Shown here in pieces: positions 9,139 through 19,155 of a stretch of 24,743 bases of DNA (position 1 is its first letter; each line of letters opens with the position of its first letter). A program made the position numbers and the translations under genes. Origin of the DNA: Saksenaea vasiformis B4078 (taxonomy: Eukaryota; Mucoromycota; Mucoromycetes; Mucorales; Saksenaeaceae); NCBI GenBank assembly GCA_000697055.1, contig JNDT01001923.1:1-24743 (forward strand). Reading direction: 5' to 3'. The notes beneath the pieces are model-generated. The model ran no database searches, was not told where the DNA came from, and worked only from the letters and a program-made list of their open reading frames with translations.

Positions 9139-11471
9139 ATGAGTACACCATGTCTTGGTTACAGTAACAACCAAGACCAACAACTCTTCTCGCTTATTGG
9201 ATCCGACGCCGGTCTTACCTTGTACACATACGACTTGAACCAAATCGTACCGAACCAGGCCACAGCTATAAGTTCGAAAAAACTGGTGCCTTTTGGCCAA
9301 GGACTACATATGGATGCTTGCACTTTTAGCTCTGAGAGGCAAGCATTCTATTTCGCAACTTACAATAATACCATGAGCAGTAGGTTTTTTTGTTTTTGGA
9401 TGACATTGAACAACCGTGTTTTAATCAGATTCCGATAGCTTATATGGTCAAAGTTTTACAAGTCGGCCCTGGTAGCAGCAGTGCCAACGTATCCCTCCAG
9501 CCTTTCAAGAAATTTCAGCCTGAGTACTCAAGGATCACAAAAATTGCATATTTCCAAAATTCCTATAACGAATGTGTTGCTTATACGAAGGAAGACACCT
9601 CCGACTTGCAATACCAATGTAGTAGTAGTCATAACGAGCCGTCAACTTTGGGGAAACATTTGCAACCACGATTCTTGGTAGAAAACGCGCAACTGCTTTA
9701 TGCGATTGGAAGCCAGTCTCTCGACATTTACTGGGAAACTGAATATAATACTACGCGGCTGCTGAACGATTCGCCTCCATTACCGCTTGACGGCAATGCA
9801 CAGGTGCTAGGCGATTCAGGAAAAATATTGATATTACCGAGTGGCGAGAGTGCACAAAGTAGTATGTACCTTATCAATCTAAATCTGCCGGGAAATACGC
9901 CCGCAAACACAGCGTTTCCGCAATCAACAGCAACCGTGCAGGTATCATCAGATGTAAATGGATCACCAACTGCAGGTCCATCACCAACCACGTCTTCCTC
10001 GAGCAGACCAACGTTAATGGCCTGGGTTCAAGCTTTTGATCCGCCTTCAGGAATTAAATCGTGGAAAAATGCATCTTTCATCGTTTTGCCCGTGAAAATG
10101 AATTATAGACACAGGAAAAGGGCAGCGGGTGATCTACCCGGGGAAGCGTACTTCGTCGGGTACAACCAACAACAGCTGGCAATCTATCCAATGTCTGTTT
10201 ACGAGGTCGTCAACGGCAAGCCAGGAAATCCAGCAAGCGGCGGACCAGAATCAACTGCTCTCGCAGGGGTTCATGCTGAAGCTGCCGAGACATCGGTTGG
10301 TACTATTGTGGGCGCTGTTATTGGCGGTGTTGTCGGTCTTGCGTTGATCGTTGGCTTGGTCATCTGGTGGCTACGTCGTCGTCGTCGTCAACAAGTACGA
10401 GCGAATAAGTCATCAACCGAGAACGATTTATTTATGGATAAAGATCTGATGACAATGGCGTCCTACAACAACAACAGCAACAATAACAACAACAACAATA
10501 ACAATAACGTGGTGGATAACGGCGTCCCCGTGCCTAAGAGTCAGATTACTGGTATTCAGTCTGTCCAGCTGTCCGCATCAGAGCTCCAAGCCCTCGAAAC
10601 GAACGATTCCGTAAACAGCAACAGCATCTGTCTGGGAGGTGCCACCTTTGAATTGTTGTCCGACCTGACCTCTCACAAATGCTACGCCACGCGGAGCTGT
10701 CGCAGTGCAGATGTAACGTACACACTACATTCGTTTTTCACGGCAGCGCGACCAGAGTTCATGAAATGCGTGCAACTCTCTCAAAGCATAAACAGTCAAG
10801 AAGTAGTGCAACATCACAACGCATATAATTTACAAACGCCCAGTCCGCGTGGCTACCAGTACTTGTGGATCACCTCTCCCTGTATCCCACAGCAATCACT
10901 GGAAAAGCTGCTTTTCGGTAAAGATAGTCGCACGATTGTGGATGTGAACGAGTTTCCTTTCAAAGTTTGGACCGTGTACTCTATTCTCAAGTCGCTTTGC
11001 GACATGCATGAGCAAGGTTACGTTCATCTGAATTTATCACCGCTGTGCTACTTTTACGAAAAAGCAAGCTCCGTGACGGAATGGCGTTTGAGCGGATTTG
11101 AACACGCGCTTCGGGAAGGCGAGAAACTGATTGCATTGATTCCGAACGCGTACACTGCACCAGAACTGCATCGCTCCAATGCAATTGCACATCCTTCGGC
11201 AGATATTTGGTCCGTCGGCTGCATATTGTACACCGTTGCAACTGGCACTCGTTTGTTCAACAATGCGGATGAAGCGCTTCAACCAGAAATCAGTGTACAT
11301 ATTACAAAGGCATGGCAGGAAGCTGGCAAAGTGAATCAATCCTTTAGAGAACTGCTACAAGCCATGCTTCAACCTGATCCTGCACTTCGAAGCCCAGCCA
11401 AAAAACTTCTCACATCTTGGACAGAAGCCAATGCACTTGACGCAGACGAAGACGAGGAATATATGGAGTAG
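9139..11471 (+). CDS. Single-pass membrane protein with cytoplasmic pseudokinase domain
   Basis: Two exons, 9139-9379 and 9439-11471, with a 59-bp intron. The acceptor GATAG at 9438 keeps the frame, while the earlier CAG does not. The product is 757 aa. Residues 1 to ~365 would be extracellular, with several N-x-S/T sites and a Ser/Thr/Pro-rich stalk. A transmembrane helix lies at about 369-392, followed by R-R-R-R-R-Q. An asparagine run follows at about 424-438. The C-terminal part (about 480-745) has the outline of a protein kinase: V-H-L-N-L-S-P at the HRD site, S-G-F-E-H at the DFG site, then Y-T-A-P-E-L and D-I-W-S-V-G-C-I-L-Y. The catalytic aspartate is replaced by Asn612, the lysine two residues on by Ser, and DFG reads G-F-E, so it is predicted to lack phosphotransfer. 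The ectodomain matches no family I know. No signal peptide follows the chosen ATG. Confidence 0.85.
10467..10509 (+). repeat. AAC trinucleotide tract coding for poly-asparagine
   Basis: Nearly uninterrupted AAC/AAT codons within the pseudokinase gene, between the membrane segment and the kinase-like domain. Such tracts are length-variable. Confidence 0.9.
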
Positions 11472-12790
11472 ATTGTGCAAGAAAAAAAACTATGTTTTAT
11501 ACATAATATATAAAATTTAATTCAACTTGAGGAAAAAAAAAAGGAAAAGAGAAACAGATAGCACCATTCCACTCTATCTATCCAAGGCTCTCACATACCA
11601 AACCGTTGTACAAAACACAAAAATGGCGGGGTCTGCGTAATGATCCCATCTTCGATCTCACCTCGTTCACGTCAAAGTTTTCCAGGGAACCAAAGCAATT
11701 GCATATAAACAAAAAAAAACTTTTAACCTTTTTCACGCATTTAGAACGTATACCTTGCGCAAATGCTCCACTGTCTCTTTTTCAGTGGTATATACGGATT
11801 CCTTTTCTGGAATCGGATGTCGGTCTTTCAGCCCTTCTTTTCCTGTTTGTTATCGCTTACTGTAGATACACTTACTCGCTCAAATAACTTTTTGTTTTCC
11901 CATAAATTAATCCGATCTTCCTATGAATAAACTCGAGCTGGTTCTAATGAGATATATGATTAACAGGTTGGGTGATTCCAATATCCGAGCCTCGTTCCAA
12001 TAGACTTGGGTCTTAAGTATTGCTCCAGAAAATTGGGAGCCATACTATTGCGAAATAACACATGGATGTTTAATAGACATTTATTGGATAAAGTCGTTTA
12101 TATGTGAGGGAAGAGACATCACAGGCTGGGGGCTATGTCATCAGAGCGTCGGTCTCCGAGTAAAACAGAAAAACTTAAAAATGATCATTAACAGCTTACG
12201 CTCAGTTGATTCTTACGTCAATAGGATGATCAACCTATAGGATGCAAAACAAGAATTTGATTTTACGTGTTTGTATACATGTATATGCCTTTGCACGCAA
12301 CCTATCACGGCGGGACCTCACTAGGTGCAAGGATTATTTGCGACATCGTCTCGTTAGCGTGGATGGGAAGCAAACCACGAAACTTCTATTGAGCAATTAT
12401 CACTACTGCTAATGTGAGCTTTCCTACTAGAGCAATTTCGGTCGTCATCGGTTTTACGAACGATCGCCAGCTCAAGAAAATCATGTATATTCTTTATGCT
12501 TGCTTGAACCCTACACTATGTGCACTTGTGGAATACACGGAGGTTCAGGAAAAAGTTTCCTTCTTTCATTTGTCTAAATCAAAGACAGGTTAATTCTATC
12601 ACTCGTTAACCTAAACATTGCTCAGCAATTAATGCGAAAAAGATGTCAGTAGGAAATGTACCTTGATGTGCAGCTGAGTTTCAAGTGGAAAGGCAACGGC
12701 CACCAGCAATTTCAAGCGGCGCAACTGGGTGTGTGTCAACCGAACAGAGTGGAGAGCTCAAGCAGTTGTCTTCGGTCTCAATCCCCCCTT
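11472..12790. other. Intergenic region between pseudokinase and ARL5 genes
   Basis: About 1.3 kb with no supported gene. A 93-codon plus-strand frame (11606-11887) and shorter ones lack recognisable features, and no tRNA or other RNA structure was identified. It must contain the 3' end of the pseudokinase transcript and the ARL5 promoter. Confidence 0.5.
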
Positions 12791-13654
12791 ATGGGCATCA
12801 TATTTAGTAGTTTATGGAACAGACTATTCTCAAAAGCAGAAGTCAAAATTATCATTGTTGGACTGGACAATGCCGGAAAGACGACCATCCTTTATAAATT
12901 GTAGGTTATCTACTGTTGCGATCGTTTATTGAACTTGACGATGGATAGGCTCATGAATCAAGTGGTCACCACCACGCCGACCATCGGAAGCAATGTTGAA
13001 GAAGTAGAGTACAAAAATATTCGATTTATTATGTGGGCAAGTCGATTGCGAGTTTTAAGTTCGAGTCAGCTCATGGCAACATAGGATATCGGCGGTCAAG
13101 AGTCATTACGCGCTTCCTGGAAAACGTACTACGTCAACACAAAGGTACAAAAGCAAAGACAACGTCATTCAGTTCTTTTTTAACCGATTGCTGATTCATG
13201 GGAGAAAAGGCAGTGATCATGGTGATTGACAGCACAGATACCAACCGGTTACACATTGCGAAACAAGAACTGCATCAAATGATGGAAAACGAGGCACGTT
13301 AAAAAGAGATTGTAGATGAAATAACAAACGTCTGGAGACTAACACTTCCGTGAACAGCAACTACGTGATGCTAGCCTACTCGTATTTGCCAACAAGCAGG
13401 ATGTTAAGGATGCCTTGAGTGCGGCCAAGATTTCAGAAATTCTAAGCTTAACAAGTCTAAAAGATCGACAGTGGCATATTCAGGTTTGTGCATTGCTGCG
13501 TTTCCGAATCTAATTCGCTTTCCAGGCATGTTCAGCGTTATCTGGTGATGGGTAAGCTCTGGATCCCTACGTCAGCTTTTAGTAACATGATTGTGTCGTT
13601 AGGTTGTTTGAGGGATTGGATTGGGTTGTTCTTCAAATCGCAGGTTCCTCTTAG
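12791..13654 (+). CDS. ARL5: ADP-ribosylation factor-like GTPase, ARL5 type
   Basis: Small GTPase of the Arf/Arl family. ARL5 acts at the trans-Golgi in vesicle tethering in animals; the fungal role is inferred. Seven exons: 12791-12900, 12949-13036, 13085-13144, 13210-13293, 13358-13483, 13526-13551 and 13603-13654, giving 181 aa. Gly2 fits N-myristoylation. The P-loop is G-L-D-N-A-G-K-T-T, switch 1 contains [10 protein letters not shown], switch 2 is [10 protein letters not shown], the base-recognition motif is N-K-Q-D, and A-C-S-A-L-S-G-D-G follows. S-N-V-E-E and Q-E-S-L-R-A-S-W are diagnostic of ARL5 over ARL1/ARF. Introns 2 (13037-13084) and 4 (13294-13357) have GC donors; no GT alternative keeps the frame. 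Intron 4 has a clear CTAAC branch site. Confidence 0.93.
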
Positions 13655-14327
13655 GTATAACATGAAGACTGTAATTCCAAATCATATAAAATCGAAAATA
13701 TTGGTTTTCATTTGTTGTATCCCGTAAGATTGATGATGGCCTGCCTTTTTTATGCTCGATTTCGTCTACAAGGCACAGTCTTTTATTCGATCCTTCATGC
13801 GGATCCAATACAGAAATACTACAATTTACGGTAGCATCTACCTCTTGGAAAGACATTATAGAGGTTGACGCGCCTCTTTTGCACAGTAGATCCGCTTCAT
13901 ACATTATAGCAAATGAGGTGGATCGTCGTTGTTCTTCCAGATTCACAAATATGCCTTGAAGAAACAAGAATCAAGATTGCCAGAAGGCTATCCAAAGCTA
14001 CGCTAGTTAAGATCTTCTGGGTAACGGATAGAATAGATCGGACGGTCGAAAAGCAAACTAGCCTATGTTTGCGTCTTACATCTTCTCTAGGCTTATGTAA
14101 TGTTGCTTCCGCTGGTCCAGCAAAGAAAGTAGGTGGTCGCAGAGTTTTCCTACTCTTGAACGCAAGCATTCTGAGCACTACTGCAAACACACAAAAAAAA
14201 CTCGTTAATGCGTTTGGTGACCAAATTCCCATTGTAAATGGTTTGGAATGTGCAGTGTGCATATATAAAACGGTATCCTTTCTCCTTTCCCATTTACCAA
14301 CAACAGTAATCTTATCTACTGCCATTC
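13655..14327. other. Intergenic region between ARL5 and CotH genes
   Basis: Several 120-150-codon frames lie here on both strands and overlap each other. None shows a recognisable family or a consistent exon chain. The end nearest CotH carries a promoter. Confidence 0.5.
14261..14270 (+). promoter_or_regulatory. TATA box of the CotH gene
   Basis: ATATATAAAA lies 58 bp upstream of the proposed CotH start, followed by a pyrimidine-rich tract. Confidence 0.55.
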
Positions 14328-16330
14328 ATGCTGGCTATCTATGCAACAAGAGCCCTTATTTTTGGTAGATCGGAACAGTAGATGCTCCATACCGATTCTA
14401 ACCTTTTTCGTCATTCCGCCAGGGTGGCTTTTGGGATGTTTAGCTCTTCCTTCTCAGGAAGCTATTTACAAAGTCATTGGAACAATTGATAACATTGGAC
14501 AGGAACATACTGCCATGGGAGTATTAATAAATGATCATATCTATAAGTTGGATCCGCGTGAAGAAGAAAATGGGATACTTCATCAGGGAACAGCGCCTGG
14601 CGGATTGCCGTACCGCTATGTGCAGTATAATTCGCAAAACAACGAGATACTTGACCGTGAAGCAGACGAACGTCCGCCCCTAAAGGAATCTTCCACGTTA
14701 AATGAGTTTTATGGCCGTAACTGGACACACAAACAAGTAAAGACATTCAATCGACTTCCTTATCCGCAAAGATTTGATCGGCTTGAGTCGAATCTGCATC
14801 TATCTGATCAAATCCCTACCATTCACATGATATCGGAAGATGAGGATGCTGAACGCCTCCACAGCAACTACTTGGAGGACAACACTATTCGCATTAACAT
14901 GTCTTATGTGAGGTAGATAAGAGACACTGGGATGGGCGCCGCTGGGAAGAGATCAATTGAAAAAAAAATGCTAAATGTAGTGCGGATACCGTCAAGAAGT
15001 TTACAGATGTGCGGCTCAAATTGGGCGGACGTTCGTCCCGCTATTTTACAAAACTTGCCTATACATTGAAAATCCCGAAAAGTCAACACCTGGAGGGCTA
15101 TCGGAAGCTTAAACTGCGTGCGGCTGCCGTCGATCCGAGTTACATGAGAGAAAAACTCGCATACGACATGTTGTATGCTGCTGGTGTTCCAGCATCAAAG
15201 GCGTCCTATGTTAGGTAAAAAGATCGTTATGTATTTTTTTTTTTTTTGCTAAGGACAAACGTTTAGGCTATTAATCAATCGTCAAGCAGTTGGATTGTAT
15301 TTGCTTGTGGAGAGTTATGATGATACATGGCTTGACAACGAGTTCCATAACGGAACGCATGGCATCCATGGTGCTTTATATGAAGGCCAAGGTTCAAGCC
15401 ACGGTTATACACGGTACGCAGATCTCAGCTATCACGGTGAAGATGAAAGGTATTATGCTGAAGGCGCGTATGCAATGAAAGAAAAAGATGCTCGTATACA
15501 GGCAGCAGACTTCAAGGAACTGGTGGATTTCACAAAGTTTATCAATGGCCAGATCAAGTTAAGAAATAATACAGCCGCTACCGACCCTGTCGGCGCGTGG
15601 CAAGAACATCTGGATGTCCCTGTGTTTTTGGCGAAGTAAGGTGCTTGATATAACAAACTTCTTTTTTTTTCTCAAAACATACTATCACTGCACTAGTATG
15701 GCGTTTGAATTTCTCCATGGTGATTGGGACGGATACCTTCAGAATACGGAGAACTACTATATGTACAAGAATTCATCCAGCAACCGATTTATATGGATTC
15801 CGACGGATTTTGACCTTATCATGGGTAATGGGCCTGTATCCGTGTCGAAATTACTCGAGGGCGATTACGAACGTTTCCTCGGCGTTAACACAAGACCGCT
15901 GATGAAAGCTGTTTTGGACGTAGCCACGTTTCGAAAGGAATTCGAAAATACCCTACGCGACTTCGTGACCTTGCTGTATGATCAGAGCTTCCCCGTGATC
16001 GACTCCCTTGCCGATTTCTTGGAGCAAGATGTCGCATGGGATCAAGCTCAGAAACGAATGCGATCCGGTCTCAATCACATGCCTCTTGGACTTGGGCCTT
16101 TTGATAAACTTATTCAAAAAGATAAAAGCCAAATGGATAGTCCGTTACCAATGTCCATGGATTACTGGGCAGCTCTTGACTTTCTTATACGGATTAACCA
16201 CCCTATTCCGTTCCAAACCGCAATAGAAGGAAACACTCACCACACCTCCTTGATGGGAGTCAAAGAATGGATTACCAAGAAGTCAGCAAACATCAAAGCG
16301 TTCCTTAATAATTCGAGCACTGAAGATTAA
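14328..16330 (+). CDS. CotH-family secreted atypical kinase-like protein
   Basis: Five exons: 14328-14364, 14423-14912, 14981-15214, 15267-15635 and 15697-16330, giving 587 aa. Exon 1 plus the start of exon 2 encode a signal peptide (M-L-A-I-Y-A-T-R-A-L-I-F-G-W-L-L-G-C-L-A), so entry to the secretory pathway is expected. Family hallmarks are K-L-G-G-R-S-S-R, L-R-A-A-A-V-D-P-S-Y-M-R-E-K, E-S-Y-D-D-T-W-L, H-G-D-W-D-G-Y (Asp386/Asp388) and P-T-D-F-D (Asp414/Asp416). Bacterial CotH phosphorylates spore-coat proteins using aspartates in this region. Mucoralean relatives are cell-surface proteins, some linked to host interaction. This copy ends in a hydrophilic tail without the hydrophobic stretch needed for a GPI anchor, so it is more likely soluble or retained than surface-anchored. 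Catalysis is not proven for the fungal members. Confidence 0.92.
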
Positions 16331-16786
16331 ACCAAAAAAAAAAAACACGTCTATTTACTTTATTGACGAATGTCTCTATAAGTTCTCGCTCTACCTACAA
16401 ATCGCATAGAGACGTAGAACAGATGTGTACACAGAAGAACGCCTAATGCTTCAGTGGACTCGCTGCATCCAATCATTGGGCTGTGGTCTATCGAATAAAA
16501 CTGGCGTCCGTTGAATACCATGTTCGCGCTAAGGATGGGATACACTTCATTTCATAGCAAGGCTTTTTATTCCCTTTGAATTATATACACGAAGGATTTA
16601 CATTTCCTGCCGCGTTCCATGATAGATCCAGATCCGCTGACATTTTTATCCTGTCGTCTCGGAAGCTGCTTGCTATTTAGCCGTTGCTGAGTAAGATCCC
16701 AGGTCTCCATGCTCTGGATTTGAAAAAGACAATTGGCTTTTTGGACGGGTTGCCTTCTTCCTCATTATTTCTCGCACTTAAACAAG
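16331..16786. other. Intergenic region between CotH and riboflavin synthase
   Basis: Contains an A-run just after the CotH stop and an AATAAA at 16494-16499 as candidate CotH poly(A) signal. No gene is seen. Confidence 0.5.
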
Positions 16787-17570
16787 ATGTTCACTGGTCT
16801 CGTAGAACGTGTTGGTACCGTTACTTCTGTTGTCGAACATGATACGTCTGTTTCGGGAGGTGATGGTTGGACCATTACCGTTGGTGATTGTGCGGACATT
16901 TTGACAGATTGTCACTTGGGTGACAGCATTGCTATCAACGGTAATTCGATCTTCATGTGAATGAAGGTTTGATTCATTGGCATTCTAGGCACTTGTCTTA
17001 CTGTGACAGAATTTGATAAGGACTCCTTCAAAGTTGGTGTGGCACCGGAGACCTTGCGATGCACCAACCTCGGTAAGCATTCCTTTTTGTATATGCCAGG
17101 TCGTTGACGCAACTACCACCTTAGGTGCAATGAAAGTCGGTAGCAAAGTTAATCTTGAACGTGCTATGGACTCACAAAAGCGATTTGGTGGTCATATGGT
17201 CCAAGGCCATGTTGATACCACAGTTCAAATTGTGTCCATTATACCCGAGGGCAACTCGCTCTGGTTCAAATTCCAATTGGATGCAGAAGTGAAAGATCTC
17301 ATGCGATACATTATTCCAAAGGGGTTCATTACTTTGGACGGTACTTCTTTGACTGTCTGCGATGTGGACGATGACGAACGCACGTTTACTATCATGATGA
17401 TTGCTCATACACAGGCACATGTTATTATGCCTTTGAAGACCAAGGGCGACCGCGTTAATGTAGAAGTTGACATGTTAGCCAAGTATGCACTCAAGAGTTT
17501 GGAAAATGCCATCAAAGAAGGTCAAGGCATTGAAGCACTCGTGAAGCGAGTGTTGAACGTCAAGGCCTAA
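16787..17570 (+). CDS. RIB5: Riboflavin synthase (alpha subunit type)
   Basis: Catalyses the last step of riboflavin synthesis, the dismutation of two 6,7-dimethyl-8-ribityllumazine molecules to riboflavin and a pyrimidinedione. Three exons: 16787-16940, 16989-17072 and 17125-17570, with GT-AG introns of 48 and 52 bp. The product is 227 aa, close to the family's usual length. It shows the two internally related lumazine-binding barrels. The first begins M-F-T-G-L-V-E-R-V-G-T-V and contains G-D-S-I-A-I-N-G-T-C-L-T-V. The second begins near G-G-H-M-V-Q-G-H-V-D and contains G-F-I-T-L-D-G-T-S-L-T-V. The M-F-T-G-L-V-E start is nearly invariant in the family and fixes the start codon. The gene converges with the PAM2-repeat gene, with 190 bp between stop codons. 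Confidence 0.96.
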
Positions 17571-17661
17571 CCTGAAGGACAATAGTGAAGGAGTACTGTA
17601 GTTATCGTATTGTATTGTATCAGCTAGGCTCGAATTGTTTCTCTGCTATATGTTTAAACCA

Positions 17662-17667
17662 AATAAA
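17662..17667 (+). terminator. Candidate poly(A) signal of riboflavin synthase
   Basis: AATAAA 92 bases after the stop codon, in the short convergent intergenic region. Confidence 0.55.
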
Positions 17668-17760
17668 GGAAAAATAGATAGCATAAAATGCAATGTACTC
17701 TCTTCTCTAACAGAAAAAAAAACAGCAAAGGGCAAAAAAAAACATGCAAAAAAAAAGTTC

Positions 17761-19155
17761 TTACGATTCTCCCGGGGAAATATAAGGTGAGGCGAGGTCT
17801 ACGTAGGGTTGATATTCCGTATGGTTCATTGCAAAAGGTGTCGAGGGCTTAAACTTGGGTGCGGTAGCAGACACAGTACTAATATTGTCTGATGTAGTTT
17901 GCTGTGCAGCATCGGAAAATGAAGTATGATTGGCGGTATAGTTTGAGGGTGTAGGGGAGTAGATCGCGGTTTGTGGTTCGAAATATTCATCAGGAGAAAA
18001 ATCATAGGGATCTTTTGATCTCGGAAGAACAAATAAAGGCGCCTCGACGTTAAAGCTGGGGGTGGGGGAGAGCATGGGTTGTGATGAGACGCTAACAGAA
18101 CCGCTCGTTTGTGGAGAAAACGTGTCAGCGGCTACATTCCATAATTTGCTGTGATCGGTAGTTGCTACAGAGCTGGTACTTGGAGTAAATTCACAAGCGG
18201 ATACGTTCCATGACGATTTTCCTACAGATGCCGTCTCTGACCGCGCTGTTTCCGTTGGATTACTGGGGATAAATGGCTCACTTTCCAATTCCCAAGTAGC
18301 ATGCGTGCTATTCACTAATGATGGTGGTATAAAAGGTTGAGCATATGGATTCCATCCCTGTTTCGTCGTTGTGCTCTCATTGTCGCCTAGTGAAGCGACA
18401 GATCCGCTATAGTTACTAGGGACAAAAGGTTCTGCGTCAACGCTCAACCCCTTTGTATCGTCCTCTGCCCGGGTTTCTTGAGCGGGATGTTTTGACAAGT
18501 CCAGCTGTTTAGGAACAAAGGGTGCTGCATGCACACTCCAGTTGTTCGTTGCCAATTTGGGCTTGGTTGGTGGGGAAATCGGCCCGCTCGAGGCAGTGTC
18601 AAAATTCGAAGCCTTAGCGGTATCCGCTGCTGTCGTCGTCGTCGCCGAGAGTTTGAGATCCTTCAGTGACAAAAGGGGTTGTGTGTCAAACTCCCAAGCC
18701 GCTTTTCTCGCATCATCGGCCTGCGATGATTTTGGCGTGGTTCCTTTACTTGACAAAGAAATAGTTGTAACTTGTTTTGACGTCTGCAAGCGGTTGTCGT
18801 CGTTTGTCCAGAGACGGAGGACCATATCATCATTGTCCTGAGTATCACTGTGCGTCTGCCAACTGTTTGTCGAATAGCTACTGCTTTTTGATGGCAGCCA
18901 TTCTGAAGCGTTCGGGGTTGTCACTTCACTGACTTGCGAGCCATTTGAAGACGTTTTCTGTTTATTGTTCTCTTTGCCACATTGCCAACCAGATATAATG
19001 TCCTGAACGACCGGGCTCTCTTTTCCCAAGAGAAGATCCGTGAGTGAGATGTTGATGATCTCCGGCTCCTCTTTCTTCTTTTCTGCATCTTGCAGTAGCT
19101 GTGAAAGACTGATAGTCAAGACTTCATTCGAATCGTTGTTATTCTTCCATGACAT
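17761..19155 (-). CDS. Low-complexity protein with eight PAM2-like motifs
   Basis: Intronless gene for 464 aa with no folded domain that I recognise. From residue 206 a short motif of pattern [W/L/F/V]-x3-[A/S]-x2-F-x-P recurs: W-S-V-H-A-A-P-F-V-P (206-215), L-S-V-D-A-E-P-F-V-P (237-246), W-N-P-Y-A-Q-P-F-I-P (268-277), W-E-L-E-S-E-P-F-I-P (288-297), W-N-V-S-A-C-E-F-T-P (316-325), W-N-V-A-A-D-T-F-S-P (339-348), a variant F-N-V-E-A-P-L-F-V-L-P (368-378) and V-S-A-T-A-P-K-F-K-P (428-437). This resembles PAM2, the peptide that binds the MLLE domain of poly(A)-binding protein, especially the A-x-P-F-V-P form in eRF3. Three I-S-L-[S/T] motifs occur near residues 15, 36 and 132. Linkers are Ser/Thr-rich and probably disordered. 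A role in mRNA-protein assemblies is inference. It is not eRF3 itself: no GTPase domain follows. Confidence 0.85.
   Translation of the reverse strand: MSWKNNNDSNEVLTISLSQLLQDAEKKKEEPEIINISLTDLLLGKESPVVQDIISGWQCGKENNKQKTSSNGSQVSEVTTPNASEWLPSKSSSYSTNSWQTHSDTQDNDDMVLRLWTNDDNRLQTSKQVTTISLSSKGTTPKSSQADDARKAAWEFDTQPLLSLKDLKLSATTTTAADTAKASNFDTASSGPISPPTKPKLATNNWSVHAAPFVPKQLDLSKHPAQETRAEDDTKGLSVDAEPFVPSNYSGSVASLGDNESTTTKQGWNPYAQPFIPPSLVNSTHATWELESEPFIPSNPTETARSETASVGKSSWNVSACEFTPSTSSVATTDHSKLWNVAADTFSPQTSGSVSVSSQPMLSPTPSFNVEAPLFVLPRSKDPYDFSPDEYFEPQTAIYSPTPSNYTANHTSFSDAAQQTTSDNISTVSATAPKFKPSTPFAMNHTEYQPYVDLASPYISPGES

Noticed and set aside
13599..13967. 122-codon minus-strand frame after ARL5
   Set aside because: It runs antisense through the last ARL5 exon and has no identifiable domain. 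A start would need an intron I could not place with confidence.
13897..14325. 142-codon minus-strand frame (with a 151-codon plus-strand frame, 13913-14368, opposite) between ARL5 and CotH
   Set aside because: It has no recognisable family, overlaps the CotH TATA box, and would start 3 bp from the CotH ATG on the other strand. The plus frame competes with the CotH signal-peptide exon. No splice model linked the pieces into one credible protein.
16331..16786. FMN riboswitch upstream of riboflavin synthase
   Set aside because: No RFN-type conserved helices were seen, and this riboswitch class is bacterial.
17761..19155. Idea that the PAM2-repeat gene is the N-terminus of eRF3/Sup35
   Set aside because: The motifs resemble the eRF3 PAM2, but the frame ends in a stop with no GTPase domain downstream (17571-17760 is short, A-rich and followed by riboflavin synthase), and eRF3 is not known to carry eight copies.
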